Source of the DNA: Comamonadaceae bacterium ALPHA2B | GTDB taxonomy: Bacteria > Pseudomonadota > Gammaproteobacteria > Burkholderiales > Burkholderiaceae_C | Assembly (NCBI GenBank): GCA_005503065.1 | Contig: SCOE01000003.1 | Coordinates: forward strand, 1-64,000 | Direction of reading: 5' to 3' | DNA length: 64,000 nucleotides | Shown here: positions 43,229 through 52,641 of the stretch, piece after piece | How the letters are laid out: each line of letters starts with the position of its first letter | How positions within the stretch are numbered: the stretch's first letter is position 1 | The notes under the pieces: model-generated | What the model was told of the DNA's origin: nothing | The model's database searches: none | What the model saw: only the letters and a program-made list of their open reading frames with translations | Made by a program: the position numbers and the translations under genes

Positions 43229-46225
43229 TCAGCCCGGGCTGACCAGCTCGACGTCGAGCTCGCGTTCCAGTTCGTCGATGTCCAGCGGACGGCCGAACAG
43301 GTAGCCCTGGAACAGGCGGCAGCCGTGGCGCTCCAGGAAGGCCAGCTGTTCGGGCGTCTCGACGCCTTCGGCCACCACCTCGAGGTCGAGGCTGCGCGCC
43401 ATGCCGATGATGGTCTGGATCAGCAGTTCGAGCTTGGGGCTGCTGCCGATGCCGCCGACGAAGAACTTGTCGATCTTGACCTGGTGCAGCGGCAGCTGCG
43501 CCATGTACGACAGCGACGAGTAGCCGGTGCCGAAGTCGTCCATCGCGAAGCGGACGCCGATGGCGGCCAGGGACTTCATCTTGCGGATGGTCTCCTCGAC
43601 CTTGTCCTGCAGCAGGCTTTCGGTCAGCTCGATCTTCAGCCGCGAGGGGTCGGCGCCGGTGCGGATGAAGACCTCGCGCACCTGGTCGGCGAAGTCCTCG
43701 CGCTGGAACTGTCGCGCGCTGACGTTGACGGCCAGCTGCAGGTGCCGGCGACGCGGATGGTGGCTCCACTGCTCCAGCTGCCGGCAGGCCTGCTCGAGCA
43801 CCCAGATGCCGATGGGCACGATGAGGCCGGTGCCCTCGGCGACGTCGATGAAGGCGGCCGGGGGAATCAGGCCGCGGTGCGGATGGCGCCAGCGGATCAG
43901 CACCTCGGCGCCGGTGATCTCGCCGGCGGCCGCAACCTGGCGCTGGTAGTGCAGCGTGAACTGGTGGCCCTTGAGGGCGGCGTGCAGCTCGTTCTCGAGC
44001 GTGGCGCGCGCGGTGATGGTGGTCTGCATCGGCGCCTCGAAGAAGCGCAGCCCGTTGCCGCCCGCCTGCTTGGCGTGGAACATGGCGATATCGGCCTGCT
44101 TGAGCAGCTCGTCCAGCGACTGCGATCGGTCGCCGAAGACCGTCGCGCCGATGCTGGTGGTGCCATGGTAGGTGTAGCTGCCCAGCTGGTAGGGCCGTCC
44201 CAGGTCGGCCAGCACACCTTCGCCGAAGGCCTGCGTCTGCACGGCCGCGCGGACCGGGTCGATGCCGAGGTTGTCGACCAGGATCACGAACTCGTCGCCA
44301 CCCAGCCGCGCCACCGTGTCACCCACGCCGAGCAGGGCGCGCAGCCGGTCGGCCACCTGCCGCAGCAGCACGTCGCCCATGGCCTGGCCCTGCGCGTCGT
44401 TGAGCGTCTTGAAGTGGTCCAGGTCAAGGAACAGCAAGGCCCCCTGCCGCCCGCGGTGCGCGTTGTTCTCGACCACGGCCTGCAACCGGTGCAGCAGCAG
44501 CCGCCGGTTGGGCAGGCCCGTGAGCGTGTCGTAGAAGGCGAGGTGCTCGATCTCCTGGGCAGCGGCCTTGTGCTCGGTGATGTCGCGCAGCATGACGATG
44601 AAGCGCGCGTCCTGACCCTCGCCCACGTCCATCCGCGAAACCGAGAGTTCGAACCACGCCGTGCCGTGCTCGGCGCGGCGCTCGATCTGCTGGCCGGCCG
44701 ACAGGCCCTGCTGGTAGGCCTCGCGCAGCGCGTTCATGATCTGGCTCGCCGCGTCGGGTGCGAACAGGTCCGCCAGCGTGCGTCCAACGGGGTCGCCTGG
44801 AAACGGGGCCGTGACCGAGGCCGTGCGCGGCGGGTGGTAGCGGTGGCAGCGGCCGTCCAGGCCCACCTCCAGCATCGCGTCGGGGACCGCGTCGAGCGTG
44901 GCCTGGAGCTGGGCCCGGCCTTCCACCACCTCGGCGATCTGCCGCAGCCGCTCCGTGACGTCGCGGAACACGCCGACCTGCCCACCGTCGGGCGTGGGGC
45001 TGCGCATGGCCAGGATGCGCCGGCCATCCTCGAGGCGAAGCTCGTACTCGCCGTCCCCCAGCCCCACGGCGCCGGCATTCGCGCGCGCGGGATCGGCGCC
45101 GGGCAGCTGGAACGTCGCCGCACTGCCGACGAACGGCTCGATGCCCGGGAACAGGTCCAGGAGCCGCTGGTTCCACACCTGGGCCCGGCCCTCGGCATCG
45201 AGCAGGACGAAGCCGTCGCTCATCGCGTCGAGCGCCTGGTCGAGCGTGGCCTTCGATCGCTGCAGGCTCGCGCGGTGCGCCCACTGCCGGCGCAACTGGT
45301 GAAGCGCGAAGGCCGCCACCGCCAGCACCATCAGCACCAGCACGACGGCCACGCCGATGATGAAGTCGCGCTGAACCTCCCAGTCGGCCAGCGCCACATC
45401 CAGCGGGATGCCGGCCACCACCAGCAGGTTGCGGTGCAGCGTGGGCCGGTACACCACCACGGCCGGCACGCCGGTCAGCCGCGAGGTCATGAATTTCGGA
45501 TGCCCGTCGGCCTCGCGTTCGTTCAGCGGTTGCCGCGCCGCCCGCACGGACGGATCGTCCCGCGGCGGCATGCTGGCAAGCACGGCGCCGCCGCTGCGCT
45601 CCAGCGTCACCTCCAGCCCGGCGATGTCGGCGCCCTGGGTGAGGATGGTGGTGAAGGTGGAAACGGGCACCTCGGCCACCGCCACCAGCCGCGTGCCGTC
45701 CTGCAGGTCCAGGGCGCGTGCCAGGTAGAGCACGCGCTGGCTGCTCACGGGGCTCACGCGCGGATCGCTCACCTGCAGGCTCGACACCGGCTGGGCCAGG
45801 ACTTCGCGCACGAAGCCTTCGGGCAGCTCCAGCGGGGTCGCCATGCCTTGCGCCGTCGCGGGCGCAAGGATGCGGCCATCGGCCTGCACCAGAGCGAACT
45901 GCCGCACCAGCAGGCTCTCGCGCGCCATTTCGCGCATGACCGAGTTGACGCGGCTGCGCGTCGCCTCACCCCGCACCTGCTCCGCAGTGCTGTCGGCGAG
46001 GACGGCGCCCAGGCTGGCCAGCAGGACGTCGGCGCCCACCAGGCTGCGGTTGATCGCGGCCTCGGCGCCACTGGCGAAGCGTGAGGCCTGGCCCTCGGTG
46101 TCCGCCAGGGCACTCTCGCGCATCTGCCAGAGCATCGCCGCAGCCGCCACGACCACGGCGACCACGAGCGCGGCCGCGCCACCGTACAAGGCCGCGCTGA
46201 CACGCAGGGGCAGCTTTCGCCTCAT
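43229..46225 (-). CDS. Membrane-anchored sensor diguanylate cyclase/phosphodiesterase (PAS-GGDEF-EAL)
   Basis: A 998-residue c-di-GMP enzyme. A transmembrane helix (about 10-33), a periplasmic Cache-like sensor (40-280) and a second helix (288-308) precede two PAS-type domains (about 325-430 and 440-560). A GGDEF domain follows with intact GGDEF at 642-646, then an EAL domain in which the signature reads EVL (774-776), with DDFGTGYSSL further on. Both activities look possible. ATG 46225 is preferred over a GTG eight codons earlier. It begins four bases after a DctP-like receptor gene, suggesting ligand input through that protein. Confidence 0.92.
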   Translation of the reverse strand: MRRKLPLRVSAALYGGAAALVVAVVVAAAAMLWQMRESALADTEGQASRFASGAEAAINRSLVGADVLLASLGAVLADSTAEQVRGEATRSRVNSVMREMARESLLVRQFALVQADGRILAPATAQGMATPLELPEGFVREVLAQPVSSLQVSDPRVSPVSSQRVLYLARALDLQDGTRLVAVAEVPVSTFTTILTQGADIAGLEVTLERSGGAVLASMPPRDDPSVRAARQPLNEREADGHPKFMTSRLTGVPAVVVYRPTLHRNLLVVAGIPLDVALADWEVQRDFIIGVAVVLVLMVLAVAAFALHQLRRQWAHRASLQRSKATLDQALDAMSDGFVLLDAEGRAQVWNQRLLDLFPGIEPFVGSAATFQLPGADPARANAGAVGLGDGEYELRLEDGRRILAMRSPTPDGGQVGVFRDVTERLRQIAEVVEGRAQLQATLDAVPDAMLEVGLDGRCHRYHPPRTASVTAPFPGDPVGRTLADLFAPDAASQIMNALREAYQQGLSAGQQIERRAEHGTAWFELSVSRMDVGEGQDARFIVMLRDITEHKAAAQEIEHLAFYDTLTGLPNRRLLLHRLQAVVENNAHRGRQGALLFLDLDHFKTLNDAQGQAMGDVLLRQVADRLRALLGVGDTVARLGGDEFVILVDNLGIDPVRAAVQTQAFGEGVLADLGRPYQLGSYTYHGTTSIGATVFGDRSQSLDELLKQADIAMFHAKQAGGNGLRFFEAPMQTTITARATLENELHAALKGHQFTLHYQRQVAAAGEITGAEVLIRWRHPHRGLIPPAAFIDVAEGTGLIVPIGIWVLEQACRQLEQWSHHPRRRHLQLAVNVSARQFQREDFADQVREVFIRTGADPSRLKIELTESLLQDKVEETIRKMKSLAAIGVRFAMDDFGTGYSSLSYMAQLPLHQVKIDKFFVGGIGSSPKLELLIQTIIGMARSLDLEVVAEGVETPEQLAFLERHGCRLFQGYLFGRPLDIDELERELDVELVSPG

Positions 46226-46229
46226 GGGA

Positions 46230-47315
46230 TTATTCGGGTCCCTGGGCACGCACGCCGGCCTGTGCGGCCAGCGTGCTGTTCCACAGCGTGACGCAGTTGG
46301 CGCCGCATCGCTTCATCCACGCAGGCACCACACGGCGCGCGAAGATCTCGCGACGGCGTGCCTCGTCCTCCGCCGTGGGTCGGCTTGCGACCATGCTGCC
46401 CTTGCGGGGCCGGTCGCAGCCGTCGGTGCCGGTGCTGCAGGCCACGCCGACGTCGGTCTCGCGGGCCGATTCGGCCCATACGGCAGCTTCCAGCCTGGGC
46501 ATTTGCGCCTCGATCAGTTCCTGAAGCGCCGGGGGATAGGAGTTCCAGCTCTGCTCGTTCACCACCGCCAGCGCCAGGCCCCACGAGATCGGCATGGTGA
46601 AGAGCGAACGCGTCACCCTGTCCAGCCCGAGCGTGTGCCCCGACATCGAACCGGTCACCGCGCACTCCGCATTGCCGGCCTGCACATTGGCCACGATGTC
46701 GGCAAATTCGGTGAACACAGGCGTCGCCTTCAGCGCCTGCACGAAGTCGGCCTGGCTCATGCCGGAGACCCGCACACGCCGGCCCGCCAGGTCGGCCAGG
46801 TGGGCGATGGGTCGTTGGCAGAACAGCATCTGCGCCGGATAGATGTAGACGGCCAGCAGGCGTGCACCGAAACGCTCATGCAGGATCTGCGCCATCGATG
46901 GCCGCAGGGCTTGCAGCGTCCTGCGCAATGTCGCGACGTCGGGGTTCTGGCCCGCCATGTCGACCATGCCGAGGTCGGGATCCTCCACCGCAGCCTGGCT
47001 CAGCAGCACGGTGCCGATGGGGATCACACCAAGGCGCACGAGATTGAGCATGTCCTGCGCCGCCAGGCCCGCCTCGTTGAAAGGGACGATGCTGGCGCTG
47101 TAGCGTCCGCCGCTGAGCCGGGCGAGGTCCTCGGCCCAGAAGCGCCGCTCGTGCCGGGTGTACTGGCTGATGCCCGCCAGTCCGCCCACCACCCGCAGGC
47201 GCACCTCCGGTGCCGCCGATGCCGACCACGCCGGGCCGCCGACCAGCAGCAGCGGCAGGCACAGGGCCACGGTCCGCGCAAGCGGCCGGACGAGTCTGCG
47301 CAAGGTCTGGATCAT
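46230..47315 (-). CDS. DctP-like TRAP family solute-binding protein coupled to a c-di-GMP enzyme
   Basis: A 361-residue periplasmic receptor with a long basic signal peptide (cleavage near residue 33). The DctP family core is seen in FWAEDLARLSGGRYSASIVPFNEAG, IGTVLLSQAAVEDPDLGMVDMAG, LADLAGRRVRVSGMSQADFVQALKATPV and FADIVANVQAGNAECAVTG. Extra cysteines occur near the C-terminus (CSTGTDGC and CGANC). No DctQ or DctM gene is near; the next gene, four bases on, is the Cache-PAS-GGDEF-EAL protein, so a sensory rather than transport role is likely. Confidence 0.88.
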   Translation of the reverse strand: MIQTLRRLVRPLARTVALCLPLLLVGGPAWSASAAPEVRLRVVGGLAGISQYTRHERRFWAEDLARLSGGRYSASIVPFNEAGLAAQDMLNLVRLGVIPIGTVLLSQAAVEDPDLGMVDMAGQNPDVATLRRTLQALRPSMAQILHERFGARLLAVYIYPAQMLFCQRPIAHLADLAGRRVRVSGMSQADFVQALKATPVFTEFADIVANVQAGNAECAVTGSMSGHTLGLDRVTRSLFTMPISWGLALAVVNEQSWNSYPPALQELIEAQMPRLEAAVWAESARETDVGVACSTGTDGCDRPRKGSMVASRPTAEDEARRREIFARRVVPAWMKRCGANCVTLWNSTLAAQAGVRAQGPE

Positions 47316-47519
47316 GGGCCTGGTGGCACTTTCTGGTGACGGCACACCGCGTGCCGGCCGTGGCAATTGTCGCGGCAACTGCCCATGCCGAGACCGCGGC
47401 CGATGCATGGCTCCAACATCAACTGAAAGTATTCATGCCGACGGCGCACGTGAAGCAGTTGCCGCCGCGAGCGCCGAGAGCGCGGCGCGCTGCTAGCATA
47501 CTTCCGGTGTAGGGGAGTC

Positions 47520-49049
47520 ATGACCGGCCGCAGGCCGGCAAGCCGCGCGGCGAAGAAAACGCGTCCGCGATGCCCGTACGCTTCCGCCATGCCGCCCTCC
47601 GACGACCACAGCTCCATGTTCGACCTCGCGCCCGTTTCGCTGTGGCTCGAGGACTGGAGCGGACTGAAGGCCCTGTTCGATCGCTGGCGCGCCGAGGGCG
47701 TGGCCGACATCCGTGCCCACCTGGAGGCCGACCCCGACCGCGTCGCGCAGTGCATGGCCCAGCTCAAGGTGGTGCAGGTCAACCGCCAGACGCTGCGGCT
47801 GCTGGGTGCGGCGAGCCAGGAAGAGCTGGTCCAGCGGCTCGGCGAGGTGTTCCGGGACGAAATGGCCGAGCCGGTGCTGTACGAACTCACCCAGCTGTGG
47901 CAAGGCAACCTGGACTTCGACAACCAGTCGGTCAACTACTCGCTCGACGGCCGGCGCCTGGACGTGCACGTTCGCATCCGCGTGCTGCCCGGGCACGAGG
48001 CGCGCTGGGACCGCGTGCTCGTCTCGCTGGACGACATCTCCGAGCGCGTGCGGGCCGAGGCCGCACGCGACGCCAACGCCAGCTATGCGCGCGGACTCTT
48101 CGAGCGCTCGCCCGTGTCGCTCTGGGTGGAGGACTTCAGCGCCATCAAGCAGTTGCTGACCGGCGTGCGTGCGCAGGGCATCCAGGACTTCGGCACCTTC
48201 CTCAAGGTACACCCTGAATTCGTGAACCGATGCATGCAGGAGATCCGCGTGCTGGACGTGAACGAGGAGACGCTGCGGATGTTCGGCGCCACCGACAAGC
48301 AGCACCTCCTGCGCAACCTGCCGCACATCTTCCGCGACGAGATGGAGGATTCCTTCGCCGAACAGCTGCGCGACCTGTGGGACGGCAAGACACTGCAGCA
48401 GCGCGAAGTCCTCAACTACAGCCTGGGCGGCGAGCCGATCCACATCTACATGCAGTTCGCGGTGCTGCAGGACCACCTCGAGGAGTGGGACCTGGTGCTG
48501 GTGTCCCTGGTCGACATCACGGCGCGCAAGCGGGCCGAGGCCTACCTGGAGTACCTGGGCACGCACGACGTGCTGACCCAGCTGCGCAACCGCACCTATT
48601 ACTCCGAAGAGATCAAGCGCCTTGCGCGCAAGGGCCCGTGGCCGGTGTCGGTGCTGGCCATCGACATGAACGGGCTGAAGCGGGTGAACGACGAAGTCGG
48701 CCATGCGGCCGGTGACGCGCTGCTGCGCCGTGCCGGCGAGGTGCTTTCGAAGGTGGTCGACGCCCCGGCGTGCGCGGCCCGCGTGGGCGGGGACGAATTC
48801 GCCGTGCTGCTGCCCGGCACCGAGGAGCGCGGCGCCGCCGCGGTGCGCGAGCGCCTGCAGTCGCTGCTCGACATGAACAACCAGTTCTACGTCGGCACCA
48901 GCGGGCACCACCTGAGTTTCGCCGTCGGTGCGGCCACCTGCCTCGCCGGCGAATCGCTCGAGGCCGCACTGCAGCGTGCCGACCGTGCCATGTACGTGGA
49001 CAAGGCGCGGCACTACGACCTGCCCGCCCACTCCCGCGGGGCCTCATGA
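47520..49049 (+). CDS. Tandem-PAS diguanylate cyclase
   Basis: A 509-residue soluble protein with two related PAS-like sensor domains (about residues 36-178 and 196-338). They are offset by 160 residues: PVSLWLEDW/PVSLWVEDF and NYSLDG/NYSLGG recur at matching positions. A GGDEF domain follows with intact RVGGDEF (GGDEF at 423-427). The protein looks competent to make c-di-GMP. The start at ATG 47520 has GGGGAG only two bases away; ATG 47589 or 47616 is possible. The stop overlaps the next start in ATGA, coupling it to an EAL protein. Divergent from the DctP-like gene. Confidence 0.88.
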   Translation: MTGRRPASRAAKKTRPRCPYASAMPPSDDHSSMFDLAPVSLWLEDWSGLKALFDRWRAEGVADIRAHLEADPDRVAQCMAQLKVVQVNRQTLRLLGAASQEELVQRLGEVFRDEMAEPVLYELTQLWQGNLDFDNQSVNYSLDGRRLDVHVRIRVLPGHEARWDRVLVSLDDISERVRAEAARDANASYARGLFERSPVSLWVEDFSAIKQLLTGVRAQGIQDFGTFLKVHPEFVNRCMQEIRVLDVNEETLRMFGATDKQHLLRNLPHIFRDEMEDSFAEQLRDLWDGKTLQQREVLNYSLGGEPIHIYMQFAVLQDHLEEWDLVLVSLVDITARKRAEAYLEYLGTHDVLTQLRNRTYYSEEIKRLARKGPWPVSVLAIDMNGLKRVNDEVGHAAGDALLRRAGEVLSKVVDAPACAARVGGDEFAVLLPGTEERGAAAVRERLQSLLDMNNQFYVGTSGHHLSFAVGAATCLAGESLEAALQRADRAMYVDKARHYDLPAHSRGAS

Positions 49050-49873
49050 GCGGCGCCCGCGCCTGTGTCGACCTGCGGGGCGAACTGGTACAGGCGCTGG
49101 GCCGTGGCGAACTGTTCCTGCTGTTCCAGCCGCAGGTCGACCTCTGCCGCGGCCGGGTGGTCGGCGCCGAAGCCCTGTGCCGCTGGCAGCACCCCCGGCA
49201 CGGCCTCTTGCAGCCGGAGGATTTCCTGGGTTCGCTGGACGGCGACGCGGACGCCGGCCTGGCCCTTGCCGACTGGGCCCTGGGCGAGGCGCTGCGATGC
49301 GCGACCGGATGGCATGCCCAGGGGCACGGCCTTCAGGTCGGCGTCAACGTGGGCGCAGCCCAGTTGCTCGACGCCAGGTGGCCGGCACGGTTCGACGCGC
49401 ATCGGCAGGCCCTGGCGGGCATGCCCTCGGCCAGGCTCGAACTGGAGTTGCTCGAATCCAGCCTCATCGAGGATTTCGCGCTCATGGTGCAGCGCATCGA
49501 GGCGTGCCAGCAGGCAGGCGTCGGCGTGGCGCTGGACGATTTCGGTGCCGGGCACAGTTCGCTGGCCTGGCTGCGCCGCCTGCCGGTGTCCTCGCTCAAG
49601 CTCGACCGCGCCTTCATCGCCGGACTGCCGCACCGCGCCGCGGACACCGCGATCGTGCGCCACCTCGTCGCCCTGGCGAAGGAACTGCGCCTGGCCGTGG
49701 TGGCGGAAGGCGTGGAATCACAGGCGCAGGGCGATTGCCTGATCGCGCTCGGCTGCACACTCGGGCAGGGCTTCGCGATCGCGCCGCCTTTGCTGCCCAC
49801 CGACTTCCTGCCCTGGCTGCGCCGCTATGAAGCAGCGCCGCAGTGGGTGCGGCGCCCCGCAGCCGCCGCTTGA
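49046..49873 (+). CDS. Stand-alone EAL domain phosphodiesterase
   Basis: A 275-residue EAL-only protein. EAL is at residues 42-44 (AEALCRWQHP), Asn101 in VNVGAAQ, the loop-6 motif reads DDFGAGHSS (164-172) instead of DDFGTGYSS, and later SSLKLDRAFI and AEGVES supply Lys and Glu. Catalytic residues are kept, so c-di-GMP hydrolysis is possible despite the altered loop. It overlaps the tandem-PAS diguanylate cyclase by four bases (ATGA). Together they behave like a GGDEF-EAL protein split in two. Confidence 0.88.
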   Translation: MSGARACVDLRGELVQALGRGELFLLFQPQVDLCRGRVVGAEALCRWQHPRHGLLQPEDFLGSLDGDADAGLALADWALGEALRCATGWHAQGHGLQVGVNVGAAQLLDARWPARFDAHRQALAGMPSARLELELLESSLIEDFALMVQRIEACQQAGVGVALDDFGAGHSSLAWLRRLPVSSLKLDRAFIAGLPHRAADTAIVRHLVALAKELRLAVVAEGVESQAQGDCLIALGCTLGQGFAIAPPLLPTDFLPWLRRYEAAPQWVRRPAAAA

Positions 49874-49883
49874 GAAGGCGCGC

Positions 49884-52388
49884 TCACACGTTGCTCGTAG
49901 CGCGCACCTCCTCGATCGTCGTCTGACCTGCAAGCACCTTCTCGATGCCGTCCTGCCGCAGGGTACGCATGCCCTCGCGCAGGGCCGTGGTCTGCAGGAC
50001 TTCGGCGCGCGACCCGGTCTGGATCAGGTGGCGCAGCTCGCGCGAGACGAGCATCAGTTCGTGCAGGCCCACGCGGCCGCGGAAGCCGGTGTCGGCGCAG
50101 GCGGCGCAGCCGGGGCTCGCATGCATCTGCAGCCGGCCGTCGTGTGCATGCCGGCCCGACCAGCGCGCAAGCACCTCCTCGCGCGATTCGGGTGCGTCCT
50201 GGGCCGGATAGGCGTGCACGTAGTCGTCCAGCAGTTCGGTGATCTCCTCGTCGGTGGCCGGGCGCCGGGTCAGGCAGTCGGGGCACAGGCGCCGCACCAG
50301 GCGCTGCGCCAGCACGGCCAGCAGCGAGTCAGCGAAATTGAACGGGTCCATGCCCATGTCCAGCAGCCGTGTCACCGTCTCCGGCGCGCTGTTGGTGTGC
50401 AGCGTCGACATCACCAGGTGCCCCGTGAGCGACGCCTCGATGGCAACCTTGGCCGTCTCCTCGTCGCGGATCTCGCCGACCATGACCACGTCCGGGTCGG
50501 CGCGCAGGAAGGAGCGCAGGGCCTTGGCGAAGGTCCACTCGATGCGCGGATTGACCTGCACCTGCCGCAGTCCGGACTGGGTGATCTCGATCGGATCCTC
50601 CGCGGTCCAGATCTTGCGCTCGGGCGTGTTCAGGTGGCTCAGGGCCGAATGCAGCGTGGTGGTCTTGCCCGAGCCGGTCGGCCCCACGCACAGCACCATG
50701 CCGTAAGGCCTTTCGATCGCGCCGCGCAGCCGCTCGAAATTGGCGGGCGTCAGGCCCAGCCGGTCCAGCGGCAGCGGCCGGGCCGAGGCCAGGATGCGCA
50801 TCACCACGTCCTCGAGCCCGTTGTTGGTGGGAATCGAGGCCACGCGCAACTCGATGCGATGCTGCGGCGAGAAGCGCGCGAAGTTGATCTTCCCGTCCTG
50901 GGGCTTGCGCCGCTCGCTGATGTCCAGTTCCGCCATGATCTTGATGCGCGCGATCATGGCGTTGCGGTAGTTGGACGGCAGCTCCAGGTAGGTGCGCAGG
51001 ATGCCGTCCTTGCGGAAGCGGATGCGGATCTTCTCGCGCCCCGGGTAGCTTTCGATGTGGATGTCCGACACGCCCTCGGCATGCGCCTCCACCACCATGC
51101 GGTTGATCATGCGCACGAGAGAGTTATCGGACTGCTCGATCTGCGCGTCCTCGGCCCCGTCGCGCTCCTGCTGGCCTTCCTTCTCCAGCGTCTGCAACAG
51201 TGCGCTGGTGTCGCCCGGATCGAAATCGATCGGCGCCAGCGCCACGACACCGCGGCCGTCGCCCGCCGCCCCGATCTTGTCGTAGGCCTGGTGCAGCACG
51301 CGATCCAGGTCACGGTACTGGCCCAGCACCGGCGCGAGCTTCATCTGCGCACTGAACTCGACCTCGTCCAGCGCCGTGCGCCGGTTGGCCGGGTCGTCCA
51401 GCGCCACGACCAGGCGCCCGTCGACGATGGCCAGCGGCATGACCTGCAGGCGCTGCGCCGCAGCGTAGCTCAGCTTGCGCAGCGCCTCGGCCTCGGGTTC
51501 GTAGCGCTCGAGATCGACGAGCGGATAACCCATCTTGCGGGTCAATGCCGTCTGCAGGTCGCCGCGCGAAACCACACCGCGGCGCACCAGCACCTCGCCC
51601 AGGGGCATGCCGCCTTCCTCGCGCTGCTGCACGAGCGCGTCCTCGAGCTCCTGCGCGCTGACCATGCCGAGCGCCTGCAGCGCCTCACCGATGCGCACGA
51701 TGGGCATGCGCGCCTGGAAGTCCAGCGCGTCCACCAGGGCCTCGCGCGTGAGCACCGTCTGCGACAGCCGTGGTGCGTCGATGCCGCCTGCCGGGCTCGA
51801 CGCCGCCGCTGACGCGTCGTCGCCCGCCCCGTCGGCGTCAGGCCCCATGCCGGGCTCCGGTGCCAGCGTTGCGCGCTCGACGTGGTCGTAGGCCACCCGC
51901 GGGACGAAGGTGCAATGCACCGCGCCGGCATCGCCCACGGTGGGGAACAGGAACAGGCCGTAGGCCGTCTCCACCTGCCCGACCGTGCGGCAGTTCAGCA
52001 CCGCCGCCTTGCCGAGCCTGACCCGGACCTTGGCACTGCCGGGCATGAGCCGCTCGCCTTCGGGCGAGACGAAGGGAGGCGGGGCCAGCGGCTCGACCCG
52101 CTCGACCAGCGTGAGGGCACGGAACTGGCCGAAGCGCAGGGTCAGCGCGTTGCGCCCGCGCTGCAATTGCACATCGACCGTCGCCGCGGCAGGGTCGAAG
52201 GCGCTGATGCGGCCTTCGACACGCGTGCCGTTGAGGCCGATGATCTCGCACGCCACGGCTTCGCGCAGCGGCCGCGCAGGGGGGTACAGCCCCCCGGGCG
52301 GCCTGGGCCATTCGAAGGCCGCGGACGATGCGCTGGCAGGAGGGGTGACGGCCTCGAGGGTCCAGTCGGGCGACGAAGGAGTCGGCAT
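49884..52388 (-). CDS. GspE/PilB family ATPase, orphan
   Basis: An 834-residue secretion/pilus ATPase. Residues 1-175 are an unusual N-terminus with a beta-rich segment (AVACEIIGLNGTRVEGRISAFDP onward) that resembles a PilZ-like barrel. Residues 210-370 contain MshEN-type repeats (PLGEVLVRRGVVSRGDLQTAL), the kind that binds c-di-GMP in MshE. The motor has Walker A GPTGSGKTT (569-577), the Asp and His boxes, and a zinc site (CPDC and CAAC). No other type II or type IV pilus gene is near, so its machine is encoded elsewhere. The adjacent c-di-GMP genes converge on it. Confidence 0.88.
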   Translation of the reverse strand: MPTPSSPDWTLEAVTPPASASSAAFEWPRPPGGLYPPARPLREAVACEIIGLNGTRVEGRISAFDPAAATVDVQLQRGRNALTLRFGQFRALTLVERVEPLAPPPFVSPEGERLMPGSAKVRVRLGKAAVLNCRTVGQVETAYGLFLFPTVGDAGAVHCTFVPRVAYDHVERATLAPEPGMGPDADGAGDDASAAASSPAGGIDAPRLSQTVLTREALVDALDFQARMPIVRIGEALQALGMVSAQELEDALVQQREEGGMPLGEVLVRRGVVSRGDLQTALTRKMGYPLVDLERYEPEAEALRKLSYAAAQRLQVMPLAIVDGRLVVALDDPANRRTALDEVEFSAQMKLAPVLGQYRDLDRVLHQAYDKIGAAGDGRGVVALAPIDFDPGDTSALLQTLEKEGQQERDGAEDAQIEQSDNSLVRMINRMVVEAHAEGVSDIHIESYPGREKIRIRFRKDGILRTYLELPSNYRNAMIARIKIMAELDISERRKPQDGKINFARFSPQHRIELRVASIPTNNGLEDVVMRILASARPLPLDRLGLTPANFERLRGAIERPYGMVLCVGPTGSGKTTTLHSALSHLNTPERKIWTAEDPIEITQSGLRQVQVNPRIEWTFAKALRSFLRADPDVVMVGEIRDEETAKVAIEASLTGHLVMSTLHTNSAPETVTRLLDMGMDPFNFADSLLAVLAQRLVRRLCPDCLTRRPATDEEITELLDDYVHAYPAQDAPESREEVLARWSGRHAHDGRLQMHASPGCAACADTGFRGRVGLHELMLVSRELRHLIQTGSRAEVLQTTALREGMRTLRQDGIEKVLAGQTTIEEVRATSNV

Positions 52389-52641
52389 GGCAAAAAACGG
52401 TGGCGGGACGTAACCCGCTCAACAGGCGCGCATGGCGCGCGCAGAACTCCCTTGGCTCGGCACTGTATCAATGGCGGAGCCACTATGCGCACCGATGGCC
52501 GCGCGGATTGCAGGACAACAACGCAATGCGGCCCTGGCGCCGCATGCCCGCCGCGCGCAATGGATACGAAAGTGCAAAACCGCCGGACGGGCGCCGGCGC
52601 CTGCCTACACTGAAGGCCTTGCCCCCTCGGCCGACCCGTCC

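Noticed and set aside
43325-46084. A 919-codon plus-strand frame opposite the PAS-GGDEF-EAL gene
   Set aside because: Composition is that of an antisense shadow, while the minus strand has intact GGDEF and PAS motifs.
52389-52641. Upstream extension of the hypothetical protein at 52642 to base 52432
   Set aside because: The added 70 residues are Arg/Ala-rich without hydrophobic or helical pattern, whereas the later Met opens a clear membrane helix.
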